A DNA stretch of 64,000 nucleotides from Streptomyces nojiriensis. GTDB taxonomy: Bacteria; Actinomycetota; Actinomycetes; Streptomycetales; Streptomycetaceae. Both the position numbers and the translations under genes were made by a program. The first letter of the stretch is position 1; every line of letters begins with the position of its first letter. The notes under the pieces were generated by a model that had not been told where the DNA came from, ran no database searches, and was given only the letters and a program-made list of their open reading frames with translations. The stretch spans positions 372,001 to 436,000 of the forward strand of contig NZ_CP071139.1 in NCBI RefSeq assembly GCF_017639205.1. The letters run 5' to 3'. Positions 34,786 through 43,233 of the stretch are shown here, in pieces.

Positions 34786-35436
34786 AGCGGGTCGGCGGCG
34801 ACGGGATCCACTTCGCGCCGACCGTGACCGAGTTCAACGGCACGCTGTGGTACCCGGTCACCGGCGCCGGCGGCGCCGTGTACTGGCGGACCTTCACCGA
34901 AGCCGTCGGCTGGAGCGCGATCACCCGGTTCCGGGGCTACATGGCGACGACCGGCCGCACCCTGGCCACCCACGCAGCAGGCTGTGGCTGCTGCCCGCGG
35001 GCAGCGACAGCCTTCTGTGGCTGACCGTCACACCGGCGGCAACGCCTGGGACCCGGCGTTCCCCGACAAGCTCGGGCGGAAGTTCACACACACCATCGTG
35101 CTCGCCTTCTACAGCGGATACACGTGGCGGATGCGCAGCGCCGAGGACTGCGCCCTCCACCCCGCCCGATGCTCCGAGAAGCCGACCGGACCCGAAGGGG
35201 ACGGACGCGATCCATCAACGGCCGGCGCACCAACCACGGCCCCGCCCTCGCCATCCACGGCGGCAGCATGTGGATCTCCACCTCAGCCTCGCCGGCGACC
35301 TCTACGCTTCCGTCCGCGGCGGCGCCCACTGGGGCACCCCCAGATCGTCGGCGGCGGAGCCGTCAAGCCCATGGATGAGGCCGTCGCCGTCGCCGTCGAC
35401 CACGACAACAAGCCGTACGTGATGTACCGCCGCTGA
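34786..35436 (+). pseudogene. Decayed beta-propeller-like (lectin/sialidase-type) gene with several frameshifts
   Basis: Segments of one protein occur in consecutive order but three frames. DGIHFAPTVTEFNGTLWYPV and VYWRTFTEAVGWSAITRFRG are read around 34800-34950. RLWLLPAGSDSLLWLTVT follows around 34980, then GNAWDPAFPDKLGRKFTHTI around 35040. INGRRTNHGPALAIHGGSMW lies around 35210, VDLHLSLAGDLYASVRGGAHW around 35280, and GTPQIVGGGAVKPMDEAVAV and DNKPYVMYRR end at 35436. Repeats of type TLWYPV / ALAIHGGSMW / DLYASVRGG are those of propeller blades (fucose-lectin or PLL-like, or sialidase-type). At least three frameshifts exist. Confidence 0.65.
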
Positions 35437-35509
35437 CGGCTGCGGGCCCACACGCGGACACGGTGCCCTGCCTCCGCACACCACAGGCAGGACACCACCC
35501 GCAGCAGCA

Positions 35510-35713
35510 TCAGATGGGGCGGACCTGCTGCGCCTGGGGACCCTTGGGGCCCTGGCCAGTGGTGAACTCCACCCGCTGGTTCTCCTCGAGCGACCGGAAC
35601 CCGGACGCATCGATCTCGGAGAAATGCACGAACACGTCCGGAGTGCCGTCATCCGGCGAAATGAACCCGAACCCCTTCTCCGCGTTGAACCACTTGACAG
35701 TCCCCTGAGCCAT
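35510..35713 (-). CDS. Cold-shock protein (CspA family)
   Basis: 67 residues from ATG 35713 with GGAAGG ribosome site. Full cold-shock domain: [20 protein letters not shown] (RNP1 KGFGFI), [20 protein letters not shown] (RNP2 VFVHF) and [20 protein letters not shown]. The OB-fold binds single-stranded RNA/DNA and melts secondary structure. The family in Streptomyces (ScoF-like) is multicopy. The long AT-poor region upstream may form the 5' untranslated leader typical of csp mRNAs. Confidence 0.95.
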   Translation of the reverse strand: MAQGTVKWFNAEKGFGFISPDDGTPDVFVHFSEIDASGFRSLEENQRVEFTTGQGPKGPQAQQVRPI

Positions 35714-36118
35714 GACACGCCTTCCCGGTCCACCCCGGCCCGCGAACACCGCAGGCCGGCAGCACACCGTTACTCCCCCACCCCGCACAGGCGAAACACC
35801 ACCCAGGAGTGAAAGAGACGAGACCGAGCACGACGACTCCCCCGCCTCCCAGTGGCCGAGCAACAGGCCGTCTCCGCGAGCGCGAGGCCGACCGAGGCAC
35901 GGAGTCGATTACGCGCGCTCCGGCTGCCGGATCCAGTCCCGCGAACCATCTCCGCAGGTGCAGCGTTCAGCCGCACGTGCATCGCCGCCCTCGGCGGCAT
36001 GCAGGGAAAACGTGGCCTGCAAGGACGAACAGACGCAGCCCGTCAACCGCCCACCCTTGACTCGTACCCGGCGCCGCCAGCAGACTCGGTACGCTTGCTG
36101 ATCTTCGCTGGGGGGGCT

Positions 36119-36328
36119 ATGAACGGCTTGATCATTTTCTATGCATGTCTGGGACTGCCGGTCTGCGCACTGGTCGCGTTCCTCCTCTGGAGCGACAAGG
36201 CCACACGGACGAAGAATCTCGACGGGCTGCAGATGGAGGAACAGGCCCGCCAGCAGGCCCGATTCGACAAATTGTCCCCCGCACGCAGGCTGTACACCCC
36301 GCCGGGCGAACTCAACCGCCGCCGCTGA
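36119..36328 (+). CDS. Small single-TM membrane protein
   Basis: 69 residues from ATG 36119, preceded by GGGGGG (weak ribosome site). N-terminal membrane helix (MNGLIIFYACLGLPVCALVA) followed by a charged cytoplasmic tail (WSDKATRTKNLDGLQMEEQA, RQQARFDKLSPARRLYTPPG). Small proteins of this kind are frequent in Streptomyces and unassigned. It precedes the hypothetical gene at 36362 by 33 bp on the same strand, so the two may be cotranscribed. Confidence 0.6.
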   Translation: MNGLIIFYACLGLPVCALVAFLLWSDKATRTKNLDGLQMEEQARQQARFDKLSPARRLYTPPGELNRRR

Positions 36329-36361
36329 CCCACGGGCGGCCCCGCCCAGGAGAGCCCGCCG

Positions 36362-37549
36362 GTGCAGAGAACCGCCCTCGTGCCCTACTCCCGTCTGCCC
36401 CGTGCGCACCACGACCGTCACGTCCTGACCAGTACTGTCGACGTCTTCGGCGCCGCCCACTGGCTGCTCTCCGAACGGGCTCCGGAGCCCGGCGGCGATG
36501 TCCGGCCCTTCGACGCGCTGGTCGTCTCCGCCCATCCCTACGGCAACGTCGAACTCACCGAGCTGCGCTCCGTGCGAGCCCGGTGGCCGCACCTGGACCG
36601 CCTGCCCGACGGCGGGTTCGTCGTCGCCGCGGCCCGCGCCCGCCGGTACGAGGACGCGGACCAGGTCCAGGTCCAGGTCCAGGTCTCCGTCCAGGTCTTC
36701 GACGAACTCGGCCGCGAGACCTCGTCCTTCTGTGTCGGGGACGCCATCGAGCGCCTGCTCGTGGACGGGACCGGCCACCTCTGGGTCGGGCATTTCGACG
36801 AGAACCCTGTGGGAACCCGACGCTGGAGCGCCACGGGGCGGCTGGCCTGGGCGTCCGACGACGTCCACATCCCCCGACTCGTGGACTGCTACGCCCTGAA
36901 CGTGTCCGGCACCTTCGCCTGGGCCTGCCCGTACGCCGACTTCCCACTCCTCGAGATCCGCCCCAACCGCCCCGACCGGGCGGTGAAGGTGCGGGCGAAC
37001 ACCGTGCGGGGCGCCGAGGTGGTGGCCGTCCACGGCGAGCGGGTCGCCTTCTACGGCGGCGACGGCGAAGAGCGGGACCGGCTCGCCCATGGAGAGCTCA
37101 CCGAGACCTCCGTGGAGCCGACGGAGGTCGGCCTGCTCACCCTGCCCGACGGCGCTCCCCACGGCCGCCGGCGGGTCGTCGGCCGGGGAAGCAGGATCTA
37201 CGTACAGGCCGATCGCCGCACTCCTGGTGATCCGGGGCAGCTCGCGATGAACCTGGAACTGCCGTACCGGGACGACCTGATCACCCCCTGCGCCGAAACG
37301 GACCCGGAGGTCTTCCAACTCGCGAAGCGGAGTGACCGGCCGAACGGATCTGCGCCGCCTGCCCCAGCACCGCCCCCAAAAAACAGCGCCCGCCAGAACA
37401 GGATCTGGGACGGGCGAGTGGCCGCCGGTCTCATCCCGACTGGGGCGGGGCGAAACGATCCACAAGTCTCCGAGAACACGAAGTGGCGGGCGCCGCCCAT
37501 TAAGAGCTGCCGGGCGCCGAGCAGTATGTGTGAGACTCCCTCTGAATGA
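36362..37549 (+). CDS. Hypothetical beta-propeller-like protein with VQ repeat and non-native C-terminus
   Basis: 395 residues from GTG 36362 (AGGAGA ribosome site). Residues 20-290 resemble a Streptomyces family I remember as unassigned: YSRLPRAHHDRHVLTSTVDV, FGAAHWLLSE, GFVVAAARARRYEDA, HLWVGHFDENPVGTRRW, CYALNVSGTFAWACPYADFP, GSRIYVQADRRT. The pattern is that of WD/NHL-like blades. A 6-bp repeat encodes VQVQVQVSVQV (about residues 101-111). After QADRRT the last 100 residues (PGDPGQLAMNLELPYRDDLI ...) do not match that family, and a hairpin-like CGCCCG...CGGGCG lies inside them (37387-37417), so the native 3' end was probably replaced. Confidence 0.6.
   Translation: MQRTALVPYSRLPRAHHDRHVLTSTVDVFGAAHWLLSERAPEPGGDVRPFDALVVSAHPYGNVELTELRSVRARWPHLDRLPDGGFVVAAARARRYEDADQVQVQVQVSVQVFDELGRETSSFCVGDAIERLLVDGTGHLWVGHFDENPVGTRRWSATGRLAWASDDVHIPRLVDCYALNVSGTFAWACPYADFPLLEIRPNRPDRAVKVRANTVRGAEVVAVHGERVAFYGGDGEERDRLAHGELTETSVEPTEVGLLTLPDGAPHGRRRVVGRGSRIYVQADRRTPGDPGQLAMNLELPYRDDLITPCAETDPEVFQLAKRSDRPNGSAPPAPAPPPKNSARQNRIWDGRVAAGLIPTGAGRNDPQVSENTKWRAPPIKSCRAPSSMCETPSE
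36661..36697 (+). repeat. GTCCAG hexanucleotide repeat in coding sequence
   Basis: The sequence caggtccaggtccaggtc is followed by one diverged and one further copy. In frame it encodes Val-Gln repeats. Copy-number change would not alter the frame, so the protein can lengthen or shorten a strand. Confidence 0.75.
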
Positions 37550-37570
37550 TCACTCGGGGGGAGTTTCGCG

Positions 37571-38152
37571 TTGAACGCGCTGTTGAAGAGGGTGTGGATC
37601 GGGCTGGCCACGACCTTGATCGTGAGTCTGGCCGCCGTGGTCCTGCCGAACCACGTCCAGATAGGCGACGACGGGCACATCCACCTGGGTGCGCCCCCGC
37701 CCGCGCCGTCCCCGTCCACGGCGGTGCCCACTCCGGAGTCCACGTCACCGCCCCTCAAGCGGGACGCCGTGGAGGAGGTGATCCGGACCGCGGTCAGCGC
37801 GGCCGGCCTTGACCCGGCGCAGGGCCGCCCGACCGTCGCGGCCGCCGCCAACTCGGACAGGACGGGCTGGATGGCCGTCCGCGAGAAGACCGCCGCACAG
37901 GCGGAGATGAACGCGATCTGCGCCGACCTGGAGCGCCAGGGCTGGACGCTGAACCCGAACGGCGACCGCCCCGACGCCTCCCGCAGCTACAAGCGCGGGG
38001 GCTGGTACCTGCTGGTGAGCACGCGTGGGAAGACCCAGGCGCCGTCCACCACCTCCACCTTGACCGACTCGCAGACCTACCTCACCCTCACCGGGCTCCA
38101 GCTGAACCTTTCCGACATACCCCTCCCCGAGATCACCGTCCGCATCGGCTGA
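37571..38152 (+). CDS. Membrane-anchored hypothetical protein
   Basis: 193 residues from TTG 37571, with GGGGGGAG as ribosome site; no ATG/GTG fits better. N-terminal membrane anchor (KRVWIGLATTLIVSLAAVVL), a Pro/Ser linker (GAPPPAPSPSTAVPTPESTS), and an extracytoplasmic alpha/beta domain (AVEEVIRTAVSAAGLDPAQG, EMNAICADLERQGWTLNPNG, RSYKRGGWYLLVSTRGKTQA, TYLTLTGLQLNLSDIPLPEI). The fold of the domain suggests a two-layer sandwich. No recognisable family. The promoter region precedes it in the last bases of the upstream gene. Confidence 0.6.
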   Translation: MNALLKRVWIGLATTLIVSLAAVVLPNHVQIGDDGHIHLGAPPPAPSPSTAVPTPESTSPPLKRDAVEEVIRTAVSAAGLDPAQGRPTVAAAANSDRTGWMAVREKTAAQAEMNAICADLERQGWTLNPNGDRPDASRSYKRGGWYLLVSTRGKTQAPSTTSTLTDSQTYLTLTGLQLNLSDIPLPEITVRIG

Positions 38153-38795
38153 CCCCTTGATACGGCCGAGGGCAAGGCGTTGCTACCCGAGCCAGACGAT
38201 GTCCCGGACGGACAGGAGCCGGGTGACGTCCGGACAGGCGCACCGCCCCGGACGTCGTCCATGAAGGCGTCGACGGCCGGGGCCGCAGCGACCCGCAGCT
38301 GCCAGGTGCGCACCACCTCGTGCGAAGGGCTGCGGCCGTCACGGCAGGTGGAGGTCGCCCTGGGCGTAGCTGCATGACGCGGCCTCGCTCGTACCCAAGC
38401 TGTCGCAACCTTCTCCATCGGAACCGTCGGCCGCTCCGGTGAGAACCCGACTTCACCCGCCGACCCGCCCGCTCCTGGAACGCCACTGTTGTGCGTGCCG
38501 TCACCTGTCCCGCGCGGGCAGGAGCAGTACCAGGGCCTTGGAACGGGTAAGTCCCGAGCACGGCGGCCACCGCTTCGGCGCCGTTGCGCCAGTCGGGCAA
38601 GCTGCGCGACCCGTGGGGAAGCCCTGCGGCAGGGAAGACCCTGCGGTCCGCCGAGAAGGTGAAGCCGAACCGCGCCTCGACCACCTTGAGTGGGGGCACC
38701 GGGACTGCCCGCGACCGTGGCGCCGCGGACGAGTACGCCGCGCCGAGGGAGGCTCCAGTGCGCGGAAGCCGCTGTGTCCACACTGAAAGACCTGA
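38153..38795. other. Intergenic stretch with relics
   Basis: 640 bp without an intact gene. Minus-strand frame near 38230-38350 contains VVRTWQLRVAAAPAVDAFMD, plausible but unplaced. A relic tail ends at 38501 (next entry). Confidence 0.35.
38501..38560 (-). pseudogene. C-terminal relic, homologous to 25942-26070
   Basis: Minus strand: LTRSKALVLLLPARDR then TGA at 38501-38503. The DNA repeats the piece at 25950 (shared words CACCTGTCCCGCGCGG and AGGGCCTTGGAACGGG versus ACCTGTCCCGCGCGGT and GGGCCTTGGAGCGGG). Upstream sequence is frameshifted against it. Confidence 0.45.
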
Positions 38796-38837
38796 ACGAC
38801 GCGGTGTGAGCCCGCAATCGGGTTCGCACCGCGTCGT
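38796..38837 (-). terminator. Terminator of the secreted-protein gene
   Basis: Long stem ACGACGCGGTG-T-GAGCCCG, loop CAAT, CGGGTTC-G-CACCGCGTCGT: 11 plus 7 pairs with one internal mismatch. It begins 19 bp after the stop at 38856. Confidence 0.85.
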
Positions 38838-38855
38838 CCTGGTTCGGCTGGGTGG

Positions 38856-39305
38856 TTACAGCTTCAGCCAGGGGCTCTTGTTGGCCAGGGTGGCGGTGTG
38901 GCTGCTCGTCCAAAAGATGGTCGTGTAGTTCCCGTAGGCCCGGCCGGCCCGGCCGTTGAAGTCGGGTGAGGTGAGGTGCATGTTCCTGACGGCTCCTGAA
39001 GGGCAGTCGTAGATCTTCTGCGACATGATCCTCGAGCCGCCGGTCTCCAGTGTCTGGAGCATGATCTTGCAGGCGGGGTGCCCCGCGCGCAGGGTGACGT
39101 ACGCGTCGGGCCGGCCGACGCCCGCCCTCGGGGCGCTGATGCAGGACTTCCAGTCGACGTAGCTGGAGCCGAAGCCCTCCGAGTACTCCCAGCAGCCGCC
39201 ACCGCTCGCCGCGTGCGCGGCGGGAGCGAAGACCAGTGACGAAGCGAGGATTCCGGCCGCGCTCAGGATGCCTGCGGCGACCCTGGCGATCTTTGACATG
39301 CCCAT
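38856..39305 (-). CDS. Small secreted protein, hypothetical
   Basis: 149 residues from ATG 39305 (MGMSK; MSK at 39299 is equally good). Signal peptide (KIARVAAGILSAAGILASSL, cleavage after AHA) followed by a mature domain with four Cys, likely two disulfides: SGGGCWEYSEGFGSSYVDWK, SCISAPRAGVGRPDAYVTLR, HPACKIMLQTLETGGSRIMS and KIYDCPSGAVRNMHLTSPDF, ending SHTATLANKSPWLKL. It fits the small secreted beta-rich proteins of Streptomyces of unknown role. Downstream stands a strong terminator, so the gene is well expressed or tightly bounded. Confidence 0.75.
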   Translation of the reverse strand: MGMSKIARVAAGILSAAGILASSLVFAPAAHAASGGGCWEYSEGFGSSYVDWKSCISAPRAGVGRPDAYVTLRAGHPACKIMLQTLETGGSRIMSQKIYDCPSGAVRNMHLTSPDFNGRAGRAYGNYTTIFWTSSHTATLANKSPWLKL

Positions 39306-39407
39306 TCCCCCATACTGTAGCCGCGTGGTGACGGATGGTCACGATCGAAATTATGGCCCGCCCCGCAGGCCGTCCACCGATCGACCCACGTTCAGAGGTA
39401 AATTTGA

Positions 39408-39575
39408 GGAAGCGGCACCACGGCCATCCTCGCCCTCGACCCTGACCAGCGACGGATCGCCGTCGACCCGGCCGAGCGCGAGGCACTCCTGCGGTACGCG
39501 GCCCTCTGCCCCAACACCCGACCGGCTCTCCGCACTTGGCGACTCGCGTACGGCGCGCCGGTCAGTCGCGTCTGA
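39408..39575 (+). pseudogene. Gene relic with AEREALLRYAALCPN motif
   Basis: Frame GSGTTAILALDPDQRRIAVD then PAEREALLRYAALCPNTRPA and LRTWRLAYGAPVSRV to TGA at 39573-39575; an in-frame stop lies just before. The AEREALL.YAA.CPN word recurs on the minus strand near 23085-23110. Probably the C-terminus of a small lost gene family. Confidence 0.4.
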
Positions 39576-39651
39576 CCGCTTTGGATATCGCGTCCCGGCT
39601 CCGGTGTAGCCGTCTCCCGGTTGCAGAACGGCTGGCGCGAGGCCGGGCCCC

Positions 39652-41337
39652 TCACGTGTGCAGGTCGCGCGACTGACGGGTGATCCGGCGGACCGCCCAG
39701 GCGATCACCACGGCCGACCGGGCGGCCAGCCACAGCGTGGCGGAGGCATCCGGACCGGCGGACGGTCCGACCACGCTGTGCCAGAGCCAGGGGGCGGTCA
39801 CGAACCCTGCGGCCAGGGCGGGGGCCAGTCGCCACAGCAGGAACGGCAGGGCGGCGAACCAGTCGAGCGAGAGCGCCAGGAGGTCGTACCGGGGCGCGCC
39901 CCGGTAGGCTCCGACCAGCGCTGTTGCCACAAGCGCCGGCCCCGCGACGAGCAGCGTCACCGCATAGGTGGTGAGCGTTCCGGCGGGGGCGCCCGGCAGG
40001 AGGGCGGCCGACCGGGCAACCGCCGCCGCGGCCCAGAGCAGCAGGCCGGGTACCACCAGGTGACCGACGGCCAGGGTTGCGGGAGAGACGGGCAGCAGCA
40101 GCGTACGCCGCGGCCGGTCGGTGTCCTGATAGGCCGGTTCGGCCAGGGCAACCGCGGCCAGATGGAGGGGCACGACCAGGAACAGGCCCAGCGCAGTGGC
40201 CTGCAGCGGCCCGACCGGGCCGTGCGGGGTGTCCCGCATCCAGTGGGTGACCAGCTGGAGCTGGGCGACGCCGGCGGCCAGCACTACGAGGGCTGCGGCC
40301 GAGCGGCCGGGGTGGCGCAGGAGGACGACGGCGTCCCGCCACGGCCCCACCGCCCAGCGCGATCGGGGCAGCGGCAGACGCAGCCGTGGGCGCCGCCGTC
40401 CGGTACGTGCGGCCGACTGCATCACCAGCGTCAGTGCGCGCAGGTCCAGCAGGACCGCGCCTTGCGCGGCCTGCCGGCTCGTCCCGCCCCGGCTCAGCAG
40501 TTCGGTGGTCGGGATGCTCCCCGCCACTTCGAAGGCCGCCCGCAGTACGGCGGCCGTACCGAGCACGAGTACACCGAGCGCCGCCGCCCAGGCGGTCGCG
40601 TCACCCCGGGACGCCGCCACCGTCGCCCATCCCGCCCAGCCCCACGGCCCGCAGAACGCGGCCGTCGCCGTCAGCGCGGGCACGGACGGGCCCGCGACGA
40701 CGACCGTGCCGCCGGCCACGGCGAGACAGACGCCCAGGGCCCGGGCCCGGGGGGCCAGGGCGGGGCGGGCTTCTGCCAGTGCTCCCACGGCCACGGCCAG
40801 ACAGGCCAGTGCCACGTGCGCGCCGAGGGCCACGGGGAGCACGGTGAGCCGCGGTTGGCCTTCGAGCAGGAGCGCAAGGGCAGCCATGAGGGTGCCGATG
40901 AGCAGTCCAGCGAGTGAGGCAGCGGCCACGGCGCGCGTCAAGCGGGGCCGAAGGAGTCGTCCGCGGTCACCGGGCAGCGGTAGCAGCCAGGTGATCTCGG
41001 AGGCGGCGAGCAGCACCGGCCCGAGCCTCGTACACACCGCCAGTTCGCCCGCCCACAGCAGCAGGTTGGCGCCGACTTGCACGGCACGGGCCGTCGCGCC
41101 GCCGGACCAGCCGAGGGCGTGTCCTACGGCGGGTGCCGTCCGTATCAGGCCGGCGAGCACGACGGCGATCGCGATGGCAGCGCACGCCCAGGTCCATACG
41201 TCGTCGAAGCGCAGCCGTCCCGAGCCACGCTCGCGCCGGGCCGCCGTCATTCCTGCGATCGCCTCGGCCGTGGCGGCCGCCGGATCGGCGGCGTCGTGCA
41301 GACCGTCTGCGCTGCGTTCGGTCACCGCCATGGCCAC
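39652..41337 (-). CDS. ABC transporter permease-like membrane protein (DUF6297 type)
   Basis: 561 residues with about 12 membrane helices, for example VWTWACAAIAIAVVLAGLI, LAGLLIGTLMAALALLL, LVVLAAGVAQLQLVTHW, LFLVVPLHLAAVALA and YAVTLLVAGPALVATALVGA. The N-terminus (TAARRERGSGRLRFDDVWTW) and the loop GRLRFDDVWTWACA fit the actinomycete family I recall as DUF6297. These proteins pair with one ABC ATPase and probably form the permease of an exporter. The start overlaps the ATPase stop by 16 bp, so the two are translated together. Cargo unknown; often such pairs sit beside small peptides, but none is seen here. Confidence 0.75.
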   Translation of the reverse strand: MAMAVTERSADGLHDAADPAAATAEAIAGMTAARRERGSGRLRFDDVWTWACAAIAIAVVLAGLIRTAPAVGHALGWSGGATARAVQVGANLLLWAGELAVCTRLGPVLLAASEITWLLPLPGDRGRLLRPRLTRAVAAASLAGLLIGTLMAALALLLEGQPRLTVLPVALGAHVALACLAVAVGALAEARPALAPRARALGVCLAVAGGTVVVAGPSVPALTATAAFCGPWGWAGWATVAASRGDATAWAAALGVLVLGTAAVLRAAFEVAGSIPTTELLSRGGTSRQAAQGAVLLDLRALTLVMQSAARTGRRRPRLRLPLPRSRWAVGPWRDAVVLLRHPGRSAAALVVLAAGVAQLQLVTHWMRDTPHGPVGPLQATALGLFLVVPLHLAAVALAEPAYQDTDRPRRTLLLPVSPATLAVGHLVVPGLLLWAAAAVARSAALLPGAPAGTLTTYAVTLLVAGPALVATALVGAYRGAPRYDLLALSLDWFAALPFLLWRLAPALAAGFVTAPWLWHSVVGPSAGPDASATLWLAARSAVVIAWAVRRITRQSRDLHT

Positions 41338-42041
41338 GCCGCCGACTGGGCGGTCACCTCGGCGGGCGTTCCGAGAGCGGCTGCGCGGCCCCGATCGAGC
41401 AGCAGTACCTCGTCGGCGACCTCGCCCACGACTCCGCGGTCGTGGGAGGCCAGCAGGATGGCCGTACCGTTCTCCTTCGCCGCCAACAGCGCGGCCGCAA
41501 GCCTGCGCCGGGCCCGTACGTCCAGCCGCTGTTCGGGCTCGTCCACGACGATCAGACGTGCAGGTCGTACCAGGACCGAGGCCAGCATGAGCATCTGCCG
41601 CTGTCCCGCCGACAGGGTGCCGGGGAAGGCGTCGAGCCGCTCCGCCAGCCCGAGTTCCGCCAGGACCCGGGCCGCTGCCGGTCCTGCGTCCACGCCGAGG
41701 CCGTGGGCAGTTGCGACCATGCGCACATGCTCGGCGACCGTCAGATCCGGGAAGCAGTCGGCCCCGTCGAGCAGCAGCGCGACGTCGCGGCGGAAGGCCA
41801 CGTCCACTTCACGCGGCGGGGCGTCGGCGAAGCGCACGTCACCCCGGTCCGGTTGCTGCCGGCCGACACAGACACGCAACAGTGTCGATTTCCCGGATCC
41901 GTTGGCACCCGCCAGGGCCAGGCAACGGCCCGGCCCCAGGACCAGGTTCACGTCCTCGAGCACGGCCTCGCCGTCGTATCCGACGTGGATGCCGCTGGCC
42001 CGTAGGAGATTCGGGCCCGGCGCGTCCGGTGTGTCAGTCAT
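41322..42041 (-). CDS. ABC transporter ATP-binding protein
   Basis: 239 residues. Walker A GANGSGKST (residues 45-53), signature LSAGQRQMLMLASVLVRPAR, Walker B LIVVDEPEQRLD and H-loop ASHDRGVV. The Q-loop is replaced (VALLLDGADCFPDLTVAEHV), which is a common exporter-type arrangement. It energises the permease encoded by the overlapping downstream gene. Upstream is a 500-bp gap with an AT-rich promoter-like stretch. The typical glutamate of Walker B (DEPE) is present, so it should hydrolyse ATP. Confidence 0.9.
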   Translation of the reverse strand: MTDTPDAPGPNLLRASGIHVGYDGEAVLEDVNLVLGPGRCLALAGANGSGKSTLLRVCVGRQQPDRGDVRFADAPPREVDVAFRRDVALLLDGADCFPDLTVAEHVRMVATAHGLGVDAGPAAARVLAELGLAERLDAFPGTLSAGQRQMLMLASVLVRPARLIVVDEPEQRLDVRARRRLAAALLAAKENGTAILLASHDRGVVGEVADEVLLLDRGRAAALGTPAEVTAQSAAWPWR

Positions 42042-42555
42042 TCCCCGCCGCCCTCTTCCCCACTCGCGGTCCAGAGCCGCAGGGCTGTCTCCGCCGAGAT
42101 AAATTCATCATGCATGAAGATATCAAGGCGGTTCGGCGTCATTTGGGTGTGAGATACGAGAAGGCTGGTTTCCCTCGATGCCGACGGACCGCAGATCGAC
42201 GGTGTCCGGATCCGGGGGCGAAGTGCAGGTGCGGCCGCGGGTGCTTCGCCGAGCCCGACCGAGAGGACCTCTCCGTACGGGTGGCACTGAACGCGAGACC
42301 GAACGGGTCGCGGAACGCGCCGCCAGGCGGCCAGTCCTCAGCGGTGAGTGCGCCGGCGCCGGCCGCAGGACCCCCTCGCGGTCGATCGCCCGAACCGCAA
42401 CGGCTCGCGGCAGGTCGCAGAGTCGCACATCGTGACCTGCGAAGATGCCGCTCGTCCCGACATGTGGCCCAGTTCTTACCGGCGGGGCTTACGGGGGTAT
42501 TGTCCCCCGGTCACGGACGGCAAACGGATCGTCCGTCCAACACAAGGGAGCCGAC
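42042..42555. other. Intergenic region with promoter-like AT-rich stretch
   Basis: Around 42095-42125 the sequence gataaattcatcatgcat is unusually AT-rich for this DNA, and on the minus strand TTGATA then, 17-18 bp on, TTATCT resembles a sigma-A-type promoter for the ABC operon. A minus-strand frame (GAFRDPFGLAFSATRTERSS, HLHFAP) may be a weak relic. No gene seen. Confidence 0.4.
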
Positions 42556-42897
42556 ATGACGGATCTGAACGCGCTGCGGGGAAGCCTCGCGTCAGGTGAG
42601 CACCAGTTCGCCGACACCCTGACCTTCGTCACCGCGCATTACGAGTATCAGCCGCAGGCGTTCCGCAACGGGGACCTGGAAAACGCCTCAGGCGAGAACG
42701 AAGGCTCGTGCAAAACGCTGGGACTGGCCCTGCTGGAAGGGCTGAGCGACCAGGAAGCCCTGCAGGCATTCGGCGAGCACTACCGCAGCGTGCTGGCGAC
42801 GCCGAACGACACTGATCACGGCAACATCCGCAACCTCATGGCCCATGGCCTTGCAGGGGTGAATTTCGCCGGGCAACCGTTGACCCGCAAGAGCTGA
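42556..42897 (+). CDS. HopJ type III effector-family protein
   Basis: 113 residues from ATG 42556, with AAGGGAG as ribosome site. The family pattern is unmistakable to me: LRGSLASGEHQFADTLTFVT, AHYEYQPQAFRNGDLENASG, ENEGSCKTLGLALLEGLSDQ, EALQAFGEHYRSVLATPNDT, DHGNIRNLMAHGLAGVNFAG. HopJ was named from Pseudomonas syringae, where it was listed as a type III effector, but most members occur in free-living bacteria and have no proven role. No type III system is present here, so the effector label should not be taken as function. Full length. Rare in Streptomyces as I know it, suggesting transfer. Confidence 0.85.
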   Translation: MTDLNALRGSLASGEHQFADTLTFVTAHYEYQPQAFRNGDLENASGENEGSCKTLGLALLEGLSDQEALQAFGEHYRSVLATPNDTDHGNIRNLMAHGLAGVNFAGQPLTRKS

Positions 42898-43233
42898 ACA
42901 GCGACGGCACCGGCAGCGAGGTGGGTCCGGCCTTCCCGGCGCGCGCCCTGGCACGCCGAGCGCGTACGGCGACCTGCTCGCGCGCTGTCGGCCCGCCTCC
43001 TCACCCGAAGTGGTGACACCTTCCCGCCGCTGTTGATGCCGGTGGCGATGTCCTCGGCGTCACGAGCTTCGTAGACCTCGATGTCGCCTTGGGCTCCGGC
43101 ATGGAATCCGCCGAGGGTCTGGTCGCCGCACATGCCGAGGGCGTCCTTGTTGCTGTCGACGACCACGGCCTCGAGCTCCTCGTCTGCACGGGACGCCCAC
43201 GCCGGATGCGGCAGATCTGAAAGGATCCTCGGC
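42898..43233. other. Intergenic stretch with possible relic
   Basis: Plus-strand frame ending TGA near 43218 reads SFVDLDVALGSGMESAEGLV then AAHAEGVLVAVDDHGLELLV. The minus strand has EELEAVVVDSNKDALGMCGD then QTLGGFHAGAQGDIEVYEAR, which looks more protein-like. One of them is probably a remnant; the family is not recognised. Confidence 0.35.

Noticed and set aside
42556..42897. Type III secretion locus
   Set aside because: Only the HopJ-family gene is present; no secretion apparatus genes on either side.
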